From Candidatus Phyllobacterium onerii (lineage in GTDB: Bacteria; Pseudomonadota; Alphaproteobacteria; Rhizobiales; Rhizobiaceae), in the NCBI RefSeq assembly GCF_028331445.1, contig NZ_JAQMHX010000004.1, positions 124,001-188,000 on the forward strand: a DNA stretch of 64,000 bases, written 5' to 3'. Below are positions 56,689 through 64,000 of the stretch, one piece after another (position 1 is the stretch's first letter; each line of letters starts with the position of its first letter). The notes under the pieces are model-generated. The model searched no databases and was not told the origin of the DNA. It saw only the letters and a list, made by a program, of their open reading frames with translations. Both the position numbers and the translations under genes were made by a program.

Positions 56689-58497
56689 ATGAGCACTCCA
56701 GTAGATCACATTCGTAATTTCTCCATCGTCGCCCATATCGACCATGGCAAATCCACCCTTGCCGACCGGCTGATCCAATCGACCGGCGGGCTGGAGCTGC
56801 GCGACATGAAGGAGCAGGTGCTCGACTCGATGGATATCGAGCGCGAGCGCGGCATCACCATCAAGGCGCAGACAGTCCGGCTGAACTACAAGGCCAACAA
56901 TGGCGAGACCTATGTCCTCAACCTGATCGACACGCCCGGTCACGTCGATTTCGCCTATGAGGTGTCGCGGTCGCTGTCCGCCTGCGAAGGTTCGCTGCTC
57001 GTCGTCGATGCCTCGCAGGGCGTCGAGGCGCAGACCCTCGCCAATGTCTATCAGGCCATCGACAACAACCACGAAATCGTCGTTGTCTTGAACAAGGTCG
57101 ATCTCCCTGCCGCCGAGCCGGAGCGTATCCGCGAGCAGGTCGAGGAGGTCATCGGCATCGATGCGAGCCAGGCCGTGCTGATCTCCGCCAAGACCGGCCT
57201 CGGCATTCCGGATGTGCTGGAAGCCATCGTCAACCAGCTGCCGCCGCCGCGCGAGGGTGACCGCACCAAGCCGCTGAAGGCCATGCTCGTCGATAGCTGG
57301 TACGATGCCTATCTCGGCGTCATCGTTCTCGTGCGCATCATCGATGGCGTCCTGAAAAAGGGTCAGACCATCCGCATGATGGGCACCGGCGCCAAATATC
57401 CGGTCGAGCGCACCGGCGTGTTCACGCCGAAGATGCTCGCCGTCGATGAGCTTGGCCCCGGCGAGTTCGGCTTCATCACCGCTTCGATCAAGGAAGTCGC
57501 CGACACCCGCGTCGGCGATACCATCACCGAGGACAAGCGCCCGACTGCGTCGATCCTGCCGGGCTTCAAGCCGGCGCAGCCTGTCGTCTTCTGCGGCCTG
57601 TTCCCCGTCGATGCGGCGGATTTCGAGGATCTGCGCGCCGCCATGGGCCGCCTGCGCCTCAACGATGCCTCGTTCTCGTTCGAGATGGAAAGCTCTGCTG
57701 CGCTCGGCTTCGGCTTCCGCTGCGGCTTCCTCGGGCTGCTGCACCTCGAGATCATCCAGGAGCGGCTGGAGCGCGAGTTCAACCTCGATCTCATCGCCAC
57801 CGCGCCGAGCGTCGTCTATAAGCTCAACATGACCGACGGCACCCAGCGCGAATTGCACAATCCTGCAGACATGCCGGAGGTGATGAAGATCGCCTCCATC
57901 GAGGAACCGTGGATCCGCGCGACGATCCTCACCCCCGATGATTATCTCGGCTCGATCCTCAAGCTCTGCCAGGACCGCCGCGGCATCCAGATCGATCTCA
58001 ACTATGTCGGCAAGCGCGCCATGGTCACCTATGACCTGCCGCTCAACGAGGTGGTGTTCGATTTCTACGACCGGCTGAAATCGATCAGCCAGGGCTATGC
58101 CTCCTTCGATTATCATCTGTCGGATTATCGCGAGGGCAATCTCGTCAAGATGTCGGTGCTGGTGAATGGCGAGCCGGTGGACGCCTTGTCGATGATGGTG
58201 CACCGCGCCGCCGCCGAAAAGCGCGGCCGCGACCTTTGCGAAAAGCTCAAGGACCTGATCCCCAAGCACATGTTCAAGATCCCGATCCAGGCGGCCATCG
58301 GCGGCACGGTGATCGCGCGCGAAACCATCTCGGCGCTGCGCAAGGACGTAACGGCCAAGTGCTATGGCGGCGACGTCTCGCGCAAGCGCAAGCTTCTGGA
58401 AAAGCAGAAGGAAGGCAAGAAGCGCATGCGGCAGTTCGGCAAGGTCGAAATCCCGCAGGAAGCGTTCATCCAGGCGCTGAAGATGGGCGATAGTTGA
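56689..58497 (+). CDS. lepA: elongation factor 4 (LepA)
   Basis: Ribosome back-translocation GTPase, 602 residues. G1 [10 protein letters not shown]2 [13 protein letters not shown]3 DTPGHVDF, G4 NKVDLP; the C-terminal LepA domain ends [25 protein letters not shown] 56689 ([17 protein letters not shown]) matches the family start better than ATG 56671. Divergent from the DUF2239 gene. Confidence 0.97.
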   Translation: MSTPVDHIRNFSIVAHIDHGKSTLADRLIQSTGGLELRDMKEQVLDSMDIERERGITIKAQTVRLNYKANNGETYVLNLIDTPGHVDFAYEVSRSLSACEGSLLVVDASQGVEAQTLANVYQAIDNNHEIVVVLNKVDLPAAEPERIREQVEEVIGIDASQAVLISAKTGLGIPDVLEAIVNQLPPPREGDRTKPLKAMLVDSWYDAYLGVIVLVRIIDGVLKKGQTIRMMGTGAKYPVERTGVFTPKMLAVDELGPGEFGFITASIKEVADTRVGDTITEDKRPTASILPGFKPAQPVVFCGLFPVDAADFEDLRAAMGRLRLNDASFSFEMESSAALGFGFRCGFLGLLHLEIIQERLEREFNLDLIATAPSVVYKLNMTDGTQRELHNPADMPEVMKIASIEEPWIRATILTPDDYLGSILKLCQDRRGIQIDLNYVGKRAMVTYDLPLNEVVFDFYDRLKSISQGYASFDYHLSDYREGNLVKMSVLVNGEPVDALSMMVHRAAAEKRGRDLCEKLKDLIPKHMFKIPIQAAIGGTVIARETISALRKDVTAKCYGGDVSRKRKLLEKQKEGKKRMRQFGKVEIPQEAFIQALKMGDS

Positions 58498-58525
58498 GGG
58501 CTTTGGTCCTCAAGTCCCCGTACTG

Positions 58526-58723
58526 ATGAGCTTTATGCGCCCAGCCACTCTCTCGCTTCTCGCTTTGATCCTGTGCAGCGCGGCGCTTGCCGGCTGCACC
58601 ACAACCGCGCCGCGCACCCCGCCCGCCGCCGCTCCCGTCGCGCAGGGCGACGACCAGCCCGAACCGCCGACGCCCGGCATCAAGCCGTTGACGGTCGAGC
58701 AGGAGGAGCAGTTCGGCGGGTAG
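58526..58723 (+). CDS. small lipoprotein
   Basis: 65-residue precursor with signal peptide and lipobox LAGC (Cys at about 24), then a short Pro/Ala-rich tail ending PLTVEQEEQFGG. Similar tiny lipoproteins occur in rhizobia; function unknown. It follows lepA by 28 bases on the same strand. Confidence 0.65.
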   Translation: MSFMRPATLSLLALILCSAALAGCTTTAPRTPPAAAPVAQGDDQPEPPTPGIKPLTVEQEEQFGG

Positions 58724-58729
58724 AGCTAA

Positions 58730-58918
58730 CTAGGAATTATCGGTATCTCTACCGTCAGGTTCTTTTGCGACCCCTTTGAATGGGCCGTCACTAGATTTTC
58801 TCTCCATGAATTGGCCATTTCGTTCGTTACGTTTTTGCCAATCGCCGTTATTTTGTTGAAACTGAGTGCGTCCTGTTACGGCACCCTTGCGATAGTCGTT
58901 GCCAGTGTTTTTTGCCAT
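58730..58918 (-). CDS. small basic hydrophilic protein of the DprA-PRTase island
   Basis: 62-residue protein without membrane segment: MAKNTGNDYRKGAVTGRTQF, then WQKRNERNGQFMERK. It is rich in Arg, Lys, Asn and Gly and probably unstructured or nucleic-acid binding. I remember similar short proteins of the pattern NTGxxxRxGAVxxRSQ in many bacteria, with unknown role. ATG 58918 has AGGA about 12 bases upstream. It lies 74 bases after the PRTase-like gene on the same strand. Confidence 0.65.
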   Translation of the reverse strand: MAKNTGNDYRKGAVTGRTQFQQNNGDWQKRNERNGQFMERKSSDGPFKGVAKEPDGRDTDNS

Positions 58919-58992
58919 CTGATATATTCCTAAATTGAGAACATAGGAAGAACATACTCCGATTCGCGGGCATTGCAAAATGCTGGCTTCCT

Positions 58993-59652
58993 TTATTCAA
59001 ATACGTCGAGCATATCAAACAAGATTGGTGGGTCATCGTGGATATTTCGTGCAAGGAATACGCCGCGGATAGTGGCATTAACGGCGTGCGCTTTCAGCAG
59101 ATCTTTCGCAGCCTTGAACGACGCGCCTCTCACCATCACATCATCGAAAATTATGATTTGTCCGGCCTCGCTTGAGATCGTCGATACATCAAAGGTCCAT
59201 TCGGAAACTAATGTCTCGCTGTCCGGACGTTCGTGACTATCGTGGGCTGCAACACGTAGGCTCTTTTGTCTGAAAGGACTAGCGATTGTCACGCCACCCT
59301 TATAGGCATACTCGATAATCTGAACTAGACGATCATCAAACTCGGGGTCACCTATTGGGCAGCTTCCCGGAATGGGCACCCAAATTGCTTTTTGCGCTTC
59401 ATCCACTGGCAATGCGCCAGCGAGCATCCTACCCCAATATTCTATTGCTCGACGCTTGTATTTAAAACGAGCTGGGCTTGAATATTGTATACTCGGCTTC
59501 ATTTTAAGGCTTATTATCTTGTCGTTGGTTTCGCTGTGACTGAAACCCTTTCGCGCTGTGTACTCTCCTAAAAAATAGCACTCGTCATCGCTTGTAATGA
59601 AGCGATGATCATGAAGATGCATTTCATCAATCTTTGTAAGTCGAACTGACAT
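58993..59652 (-). CDS. phosphoribosyltransferase-like protein
   Basis: 219-residue protein with a type I PRTase fold. The PRPP-loop is GQIIIFDDVMVRGASFKAA (residues 165-183), with the acidic pair Asp170-Asp171. Upstream WVPIPGSCPIGDPEFDDRL resembles the strand and loop before the PRPP site in amidophosphoribosyltransferase and ComF-like proteins. The N-terminal 80 residues match nothing I know. ATG 59652 overlaps the dprA-like stop by 26 bases, so translation is coupled. Codons are AT-rich compared with lepA next door. Could modify a nucleotide or nucleic acid end; unproven. Confidence 0.75.
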   Translation of the reverse strand: MSVRLTKIDEMHLHDHRFITSDDECYFLGEYTARKGFSHSETNDKIISLKMKPSIQYSSPARFKYKRRAIEYWGRMLAGALPVDEAQKAIWVPIPGSCPIGDPEFDDRLVQIIEYAYKGGVTIASPFRQKSLRVAAHDSHERPDSETLVSEWTFDVSTISSEAGQIIIFDDVMVRGASFKAAKDLLKAHAVNATIRGVFLARNIHDDPPILFDMLDVFE

Positions 59653-60529
59653 TGGCGAAAATATCTTCGATCCGAGATACGCGAATTGCACCAAGTTGTT
59701 CGAATTTACGAGGCCAAGTGATATCCGGCCGCTGGAAGCAACTATCCAATATTAGCAACGTTCGGCCTTGTTCCAAAGCCGCTCGTGCTTGGGTCAATGT
59801 TCCTGATGTTTCGCCTGCCTCGATTATAATAGTAGCGTCCGTTAACGCGCTCATAGTGACGTTACGTTCCGGAAAAAATGTCCGTGTCTTTGTTATTGGC
59901 ATATTTTCATAGGATACAACAGGAACTTGGGAGATCAACAAATGTTCTCTAGCAATTCGCCGTTGCAATTCTCGATGCTCTTTTGGGTAAGACATCGAAA
60001 TGGGTGTTCCAATAACTGCTATTGTGGGAAAGCGCTGTTCTATCGCTGTTTCGTGGACAATTGAATCAATGCCTCTGGCCAAGCCAGATACAGGTATAAT
60101 TTTATTACCAATAAGAGCCTGTACTACTTTTCGGGTGTTAGCTATGCCCTCATTTGAAGGCTGTCGTGTCCCGACAACCGCAATTGACGGCTGCTCAGAC
60201 AATGCCCACAACCCCTGATAGTACAACAGCTCGATCGGATGTTTTGCAACCCGTATTTTATTTGGATATTCCCCCGCGCCGTGAATTCTCACTCCGTAGG
60301 GCAAAGATGAGTGTTTTCGAATCTTATCATGTGCGACGCTCGCCATCTCCAACGCTGTACCGTTCGAAACAAAATCCGAAGGTAACGAACTAGGGCGGCT
60401 AAGAAATTTTTCAGCTATCGTTTTGAAAGATGCACCCTGCTCTAACCACAATGCCTCATACGCGCCCATTTCTAACCAAGGAGAAATAGGGCTTTTCGAG
60501 TTGAAGTCGAACTGTAGGGCTGCATTCAT
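59627..60529 (-). CDS. DprA/Smf-like protein, short non-canonical form
   Basis: Rossmann-fold single-strand DNA-binding protein of the DprA family, 300 residues. Family motifs: SIAVVGTRQPS (115-125), SGLARGID (148-155), FPERN (219-223) and SGTLTQA (242-248). The usual N-terminal SAM-like domain is replaced by an unfamiliar 100-residue region, and the C-terminal winged helix of housekeeping DprA is missing. It is the first gene of a three-gene, AT-rich unit, which argues against a plain competence gene. A role in sensing foreign nucleic acid is an inference from this context. Confidence 0.82.
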   Translation of the reverse strand: MNAALQFDFNSKSPISPWLEMGAYEALWLEQGASFKTIAEKFLSRPSSLPSDFVSNGTALEMASVAHDKIRKHSSLPYGVRIHGAGEYPNKIRVAKHPIELLYYQGLWALSEQPSIAVVGTRQPSNEGIANTRKVVQALIGNKIIPVSGLARGIDSIVHETAIEQRFPTIAVIGTPISMSYPKEHRELQRRIAREHLLISQVPVVSYENMPITKTRTFFPERNVTMSALTDATIIIEAGETSGTLTQARAALEQGRTLLILDSCFQRPDITWPRKFEQLGAIRVSRIEDIFANVSSTYKD

Positions 60530-60741
60530 ATTTCTTTGTAACCAGATAGCCAGGCGTGTACGAGCATAAAGGAGTCAAGAGACAAAATAGAACAAAACAA
60601 GAACATGCACAATTGTTTTTTTATCACATTGTTTTCAATCTGTTATCCTCCTTGCGGGATGTGGATTAAGGCGGAATCATTTTGCCACGGATTACTCATC
60701 GTTCCGCGATTGAGAGACTGCCCCGCATACCACCCATGCGC

Positions 60742-60760
60742 ATATTGCACTGCACAATAT
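60742..60760. promoter_or_regulatory. ATATTG-n7-CAATAT dyad upstream of the DUF1127 gene
   Basis: Six-base arms ATATTG and CAATAT spaced by seven bases, 55 bases before the start codon at 60815. The layout would suit a LysR-type operator. Weak evidence. Confidence 0.3.
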
Positions 60761-60814
60761 CCGCACCTGCGCCTATCCTGTGGTTGTTGAACCAGACCCA
60801 CCAGGAAACAGGCC

Positions 60815-60973
60815 ATGAGCTTTCTGATTGATTTCGCCACCCGCCGCCGCAATGACAGCGCCTATCGCGACGCGCTTGCCGTGCTGCAGGGCATGAGCGC
60901 GCGGGATCGCGCCGACATCGGCATCAAGCAGGGTGATTTCGCCCGCATTGCGCGCGAGATGTCGCGCCGCTGA
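60815..60973 (+). CDS. DUF1127 small protein
   Basis: 52-residue basic peptide: MSFLIDFATRRRNDSAYRDA, then a DUF1127 core LQGMSARDRADIGIKQGDFARIAR. Such short proteins are frequent in rhizobia and have been linked to phosphate, RNA and envelope stress regulation; no role can be fixed here. AGGAAA stands ten bases before the ATG. Confidence 0.75.
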   Translation: MSFLIDFATRRRNDSAYRDALAVLQGMSARDRADIGIKQGDFARIAREMSRR

Positions 60974-60977
60974 ATTT

Positions 60978-61100
60978 TGCGTGGTTCGACAGGCTCACCA
61001 TGAGGGACGTGGGTTGATTGCATGGAGTGAGGTTCTGCAATGCTGGTGACTATCGATGCAGCCCGCCACTTCCCTCATGGTGAGCCTGTCGAACCACGCA
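60978..61100. repeat. palindromic intergenic element, 30-base perfect arms
   Basis: Arm 60978-61007 (begins TGCGTGGTTCGACAGGCTCA) is exactly complementary to 61071-61100, with 63 bases between. The GTTCGACAGGCTCACC type is another widespread alphaproteobacterial palindrome. It directly follows the DUF1127 stop. Confidence 0.85.
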
Positions 61101-61148
61101 TAGCGCCACTGCAATGTGATTGCCCACAGCACCTCTGGGTCAAGTAAG

Positions 61149-61625
61149 CTACGCCCTCGTAAACTCCATTACCCAGTTGGTTTCCCAGCTCTCGCCGCCA
61201 TCCTTGGAAAACGCCTGCGCCCACAGTGGTGCTTCGGGCGAGGGGGTCCACAGGAAGCGCACGCGCACAGGCACGCCGTCATCCGTATCCTCGCCGTAGA
61301 AAATGCCCTTGCCATTGTCGAAATGGCCAATGACCGGCGGAAACAGCACATTCGAGCGGCTGTCGGCCCAGTGTAGCGCCCATGATCCGTCGCGCGGATT
61401 GAACAGGCGCAGCGTCATCCCGGTAAAGCCCTGCGAGGGCATATGCATCTCTTCGAAATTCCCCGTGCCTTCGAGGATCTTGCGCACGCTCGACGTGGCG
61501 GGGAAGATCTCCCAGTCGTCGGAGCCGGCAAAACGTTCCTTCAGGCGCAGATTGCGGATGTTCCAGTCCCCGATGAAAAAATCAAAATCCGCCGCGCTGC
61601 CAAGGGTGTCGATCGCTCCGTCCAT
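61149..61625 (-). CDS. conserved hypothetical protein (DUF1579-like, lipocalin-type)
   Basis: 158 residues, no signal or membrane segment. FDFFIGDWNIRNLRLKERF at the start, LRLFNPRDGSWALHWADSR in the middle and FSKDGGESWETNWVMEFTR at the end suggest a small beta-barrel like DUF1579 proteins. No enzymatic motif visible. Function unknown. Confidence 0.7.
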   Translation of the reverse strand: MDGAIDTLGSAADFDFFIGDWNIRNLRLKERFAGSDDWEIFPATSSVRKILEGTGNFEEMHMPSQGFTGMTLRLFNPRDGSWALHWADSRSNVLFPPVIGHFDNGKGIFYGEDTDDGVPVRVRFLWTPSPEAPLWAQAFSKDGGESWETNWVMEFTRA

Positions 61626-61744
61626 GATGCCGTCCTCCCGTTATTTCATCCCGTTTCGTGGATAAATATAGCGCAGGGCTACTGACAACCTACTGTCAGG
61701 AGGATGTCAGTAAGTGCGGGATTTTTTGGCGCAAGAAGCGCGGC

Positions 61745-61922
61745 TATCTCCCCCCTCTGTGGGGGAGAAAGCGATTTCGGCATCTTAGCTCTTGCTAAGT
61801 GCCAGAAATCGCAAGAGAGGGGATATGCTTCACTAAACTACCCCCTCACTTGGATTTTCTAAGGATTTAGCAAAGAGGCCAAATCCAAGAAAATCCTTTC
61901 TCTCCCGCAAGGGGAGAGATAA
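61745..61922. repeat. nested palindromic element
   Basis: Outer imperfect arms TATCTCCCCCCTCTGTGGGG (from 61745) and, inverted, 61897-61922. Inside are two smaller hairpins: CGATTTC ... GAAATCG around 61772-61811 and CTTGGATTT ... AAATCCAAG around 61849-61890. Nothing coding. Of the same kind as the other palindromic repeats but a different sequence. Confidence 0.6.
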
Positions 61923-62039
61923 TCGGCATCGGCTGTGGGTGCCGAACTTGTCGGACCACGCGCAGTGCCTTTGCACGAAAATAATCGTGGCCATTTATCC
62001 ACGCCCTCCAAACCTGACTTATTCTATCCCCGTCCTCTT

Positions 62040-62326
62040 CACGGGAACTGCTTCCGGAGCCGTTCGAAGTGGGGAGAGGATCGGCGCCTCCGATGGCGGG
62101 TAACGGACCCGCTGTCCGGGGAAGTTCTGTCCAAGGGTTCCCCTGCCGGTACTACGACTGGCGTGTGCTGGACGAGCACTTCGAAAGGGGCTTTCGGCAG
62201 CGGGTGAAGCAATTCACTCAAAGTCGAGGCCTCCCAAGCGGAACGGACGGGATCAAAAGACGCCGGACGGGCGGTCTTCGGACCGCATTTTATTCTACAA
62301 AGACGCGCTTCGACGACCGCCCGTCT
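62040..62326. other. gene-free stretch with many consecutive hairpins, candidate structured RNA
   Basis: Perfect hairpins follow each other: 62080-62094 (ATCGG/CCGAT), 62096-62112 (GCGGGT/ACCCGC), 62118-62143 (GGGGAA/TTCCCC), 62145-62162 (GCCGGT/ACTGGC, one wobble) and 62165-62179 (GTGCT/AGCAC). TTCGAAGTG at 62063-62071 can close them with 62177-62185. Further on, GCGGTC-TTCG-GACCGC (62271-62286) competes with GACGGGCGGTC (62266-62276) pairing to 62315-62325. Open frames on both strands lack family character. Strand and identity unknown. Confidence 0.4.
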
Positions 62327-62393
62327 TCCCAACCATTCAATGGCCAGACTCGGGATGAGGGCGTGGCAAGGAACAACCGCAAGGAGGCGAAGC

Positions 62394-62849
62394 ATGGGCA
62401 AGCAGAAACAGACTTCGACAGACAACATGATTCCATTCGTCGAGTTCATGCCGGATCCATTGGCGCCGGTGCCCCTGGAACGAGCGCCCCGCTGGCCCCA
62501 GCAGACCGATGAGCAATATGCTGCGCAATGGGAGATGACCAAGCGGGCACATCGGCGATGGGTGGTTGCGCTGTCGGCTTTTCAGGCAATGGCAACGATC
62601 TATGGCTACCACAAGACCTGCAAGAACCCGCAATGCCGGCGCAAGCACCGCTGCACCGGAATAAGGCTGGAGGAGGACGACGATTATCCAGTTCCACTGT
62701 TCCCGCTCTGCGGTACCATCGAGATGGCCGAACGGGCTCGCAGTGGGATCGTCGCGATGTCCCGCATCGTTGCCACGAACCATCGTGCAATGGTTGCCCC
62801 AGACGGCAGCTTACATCCGGGTGCGGAAATGCTAGAAGACGAAACATGA
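62394..62849 (+). CDS. conserved hypothetical protein with Cys/basic cluster
   Basis: 151 residues. After an acidic/Pro-rich N-terminus (FVEFMPDPLAPVPLERAPRW) comes a helix (YAAQWEMTKRAHRRWVVALSAF) and the cluster HKTCKNPQCRRKHRCTG, which may bind a metal. AAGGAGG at about 62381 fixes ATG 62394. Stop overlaps the next start (ATGA). Function unknown. Confidence 0.7.
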   Translation: MGKQKQTSTDNMIPFVEFMPDPLAPVPLERAPRWPQQTDEQYAAQWEMTKRAHRRWVVALSAFQAMATIYGYHKTCKNPQCRRKHRCTGIRLEEDDDYPVPLFPLCGTIEMAERARSGIVAMSRIVATNHRAMVAPDGSLHPGAEMLEDET

Positions 62850-63190
62850 CAACAAAACCGCGCATCACCATCACCTATTGCACCCAATGCAGCTGGATGC
62901 TGCGCGCCGCCTGGATGGGGCAGGAACTGCTGTCCACCTTCGGCGCCGATCTTGGCGAGGTGGCGCTCATCCCCGGCACCGGCGGCATCTTCGAGATCCA
63001 TGTCAACGGCGATCTGATCTGGGAACGCAAGCGCGATGGCGGCTTTCCCGAGGCGAAGGTCTTGAAGCAAAAAGTGCGCGATATCGTCTGGCCCGAACGC
63101 GATCTCGGCCACTCGGACGGGCATAAGGCCACCGGGGTCCCCGCCAGCAACGAGCAAGGCGAGGCGCTTAAGGGCGGGGCAGACAAGTGA
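62846..63190 (+). CDS. SelT/SelW/SelH-family (Rdx) thioredoxin-like protein
   Basis: 114 residues. The redox motif CTQC sits at the N-terminus (ITITYCTQCSWMLRAAWMGQELLSTF), followed by GTGGIFEIHVNGDLIWERKRDGGFPEAK, both standard for the Rdx family. No selenocysteine codon. Coupled to the Cys-cluster protein upstream and, through GTGA, to the regulator downstream. Redox role presumed. Confidence 0.85.
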   Translation: MTTKPRITITYCTQCSWMLRAAWMGQELLSTFGADLGEVALIPGTGGIFEIHVNGDLIWERKRDGGFPEAKVLKQKVRDIVWPERDLGHSDGHKATGVPASNEQGEALKGGADK

Positions 63191-64000
63191 GTAAGCCGGA
63201 GGTTACCACGACCAGGCTCGATGATGCGGCACGCGCCGGCTGGCTCTATTATGTCGCCGGCAACACGCAGGATGAGATTGCCGCCAAGCTTGGCATTTCG
63301 CGCCAGTCGGCGCAGCGCATGGTATCGCTCGCCGTGTCGGAAGGGCTGGTCAAGGTCCGGCTCGACCATCCGATTGCCCGTTGCCTCGATCTCGCCGAGC
63401 AGTTGAAGCAGCGCTTCGGCCTGAAGATGGCGGAAGTGGTGCCGACCGATCCGGGCTCTACGTCGACGACGCTCGGCGTTGCCGATGCGGCGGCGGCCGA
63501 GATGACGCGCTGGCTGAAATCGGAAACGCCGATCGTTCTCGGCATCGGCACGGGCCGTACGCTGAAGGCGGCAATCGAGCTTTTGTCGCCGATCGAATGT
63601 CCGCAGCACAAGGTGGTGTCGCTGACCGGCAATATCGCCCCGGATGGTTCGGCGGCTTTCTACAACGTCATTTTCAATATTGCCGACAAGATCAAGGCAC
63701 GCTCCTTCCCGATGCCGCTGCCTGTCATCGCCTCTTCGCCGGAGGAGCGCGAATTGCTGCACAGCCAGGCGATGATCCGCCCGGTGCTGGAATTGTCGGC
63801 GCAGGCGACTGTCGCCTTTGTCGGCATAGGGGACCTGTCGGAGGATGCGCCGTTGTTCATCGATGGCTTCATTTCGCGCGAGGAACTCCTGGCGCTCAGG
63901 CAGGCGGGCGGGGTCTGCGAAATCGTCGGGCGCGCCTTCGACCGCAACGGCGTGCCGCTCAAGGGCCTGACCAATGATCGCGTCGCCAGCGCGCAGATTC
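63187..64000 (+). CDS. SorC/DeoR-type sugar-binding transcriptional regulator (partial)
   Basis: Reading frame starts at GTG 63187, overlapping the previous stop, and runs off the window (271 codons visible). N-terminal helix-turn-helix: NTQDEIAAKLGISRQSAQRM. The rest is the SorC sugar-phosphate domain: GIGTGRTLKAAIELL, SLTGNIAPDGSAAFYNV, FPMPLPVIAS and AFVGIGDLSEDAPLF. Such regulators usually control a sugar-alcohol operon, expected beyond the window end. Confidence 0.88.
   Translation, partial: MSKPEVTTTRLDDAARAGWLYYVAGNTQDEIAAKLGISRQSAQRMVSLAVSEGLVKVRLDHPIARCLDLAEQLKQRFGLKMAEVVPTDPGSTSTTLGVADAAAAEMTRWLKSETPIVLGIGTGRTLKAAIELLSPIECPQHKVVSLTGNIAPDGSAAFYNVIFNIADKIKARSFPMPLPVIASSPEERELLHSQAMIRPVLELSAQATVAFVGIGDLSEDAPLFIDGFISREELLALRQAGGVCEIVGRAFDRNGVPLKGLTNDRVASAQI

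Noticed and set aside
56626-58269. 547-codon open frame antisense to lepA
   Set aside because: It lies fully inside lepA on the opposite strand; its composition (long Asp/Glu/His/Arg runs) is the usual shadow of a high-GC gene.
58730-60529. CRISPR array or toxin-antitoxin pair in the AT-rich island
   Set aside because: No regularly spaced direct repeats, and the gene sizes and motifs do not match a known toxin-antitoxin pair.
62040-62326. Hairpin-rich stretch as 6S RNA, RNase P RNA or tmRNA
   Set aside because: A CCAAGGGTTC segment recalls 6S RNA, but the fold is multi-branched rather than rod-like, and the conserved RNase P (GAGGAAAGTCC) and tmRNA features are missing.
62039-62542. Minus-strand open frame over the hairpin-rich stretch
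   Set aside because: It overlaps the well-supported gene at 62394 and shows no conserved motif; hairpin density argues for structure rather than protein. Not fully excluded.

Overview
The window looks like chromosomal DNA of a rhizobial alphaproteobacterium (Phyllobacterium / Ochrobactrum / Mesorhizobium type). I infer this from moderately high GC, ATGA-style overlapping operons, abundant ABC importers for amino acids, sugar alcohols and nucleosides, and rhizobial-type housekeeping genes (ubiE-ubiB-coaBC, dut, prfC, pgi, lepA). No database search was possible; every name is read from motifs and remembered families.

Layout. 1-4.1 kb: a B12-binding radical SAM protein and a large exported protein with a proline-rich repeated tail. 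4.6-7.6 kb: a polar amino acid ABC importer, with a G20-C9 tract between its first two genes. 7.7-16.1 kb: a peptidase E, an AraC regulator and a ribitol (pentitol) operon made of binding protein, ATPase, permease, ribitol dehydrogenase, ribulokinase and a second SDR. 16.2-17.4 kb: an I78 inhibitor lipoprotein, tRNA-Ser(GGA) and a small membrane protein. 17.6-28.2 kb: nucleoside import and salvage, with BMP binding protein, ATPase, two permeases, cytidine deaminase, purine and thymidine phosphorylases, upp and add. An isochorismatase-fold protein with no cysteine sits inside this operon.

28.3-32.2 kb: ubiE, ubiB and a coaBC gene whose product starts with an antitoxin-like ribbon-helix-helix domain, joined to the enzyme by a translated palindromic element. 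32.2-36.9 kb: GNAT, AHSA1/ArsR pair, a trans-3-hydroxyproline dehydratase operon and dut. 37.1-42.8 kb: prfC, an acyl-CoA ligase with a histone-H1-like tail and a Na+/H+ antiporter. 42.8-53.1 kb: MBL hydrolase, GMC oxidoreductase, CoxG-like protein, pgi, M14 deacylase, HAD, threonine dehydratase and PhoX. 53.4-58.7 kb: a frameshifted alpha/beta hydrolase, a DUF2239 gene with twin operators, lepA and a small lipoprotein.

58.7-60.5 kb is an AT-rich island with a short DprA-like gene, a phosphoribosyltransferase-like gene and a 62-residue protein in one transcription unit. It is the best candidate for an undescribed (possibly anti-phage) system. 60.8-64 kb: a DUF1127 peptide, two palindromic repeats, a highly structured gene-free stretch that could encode an RNA, two small conserved genes and the start of a SorC-type regulator cut off by the window end.

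At least five different palindromic repeat elements occur between 27 and 62 kb, one of them inside a coding sequence.
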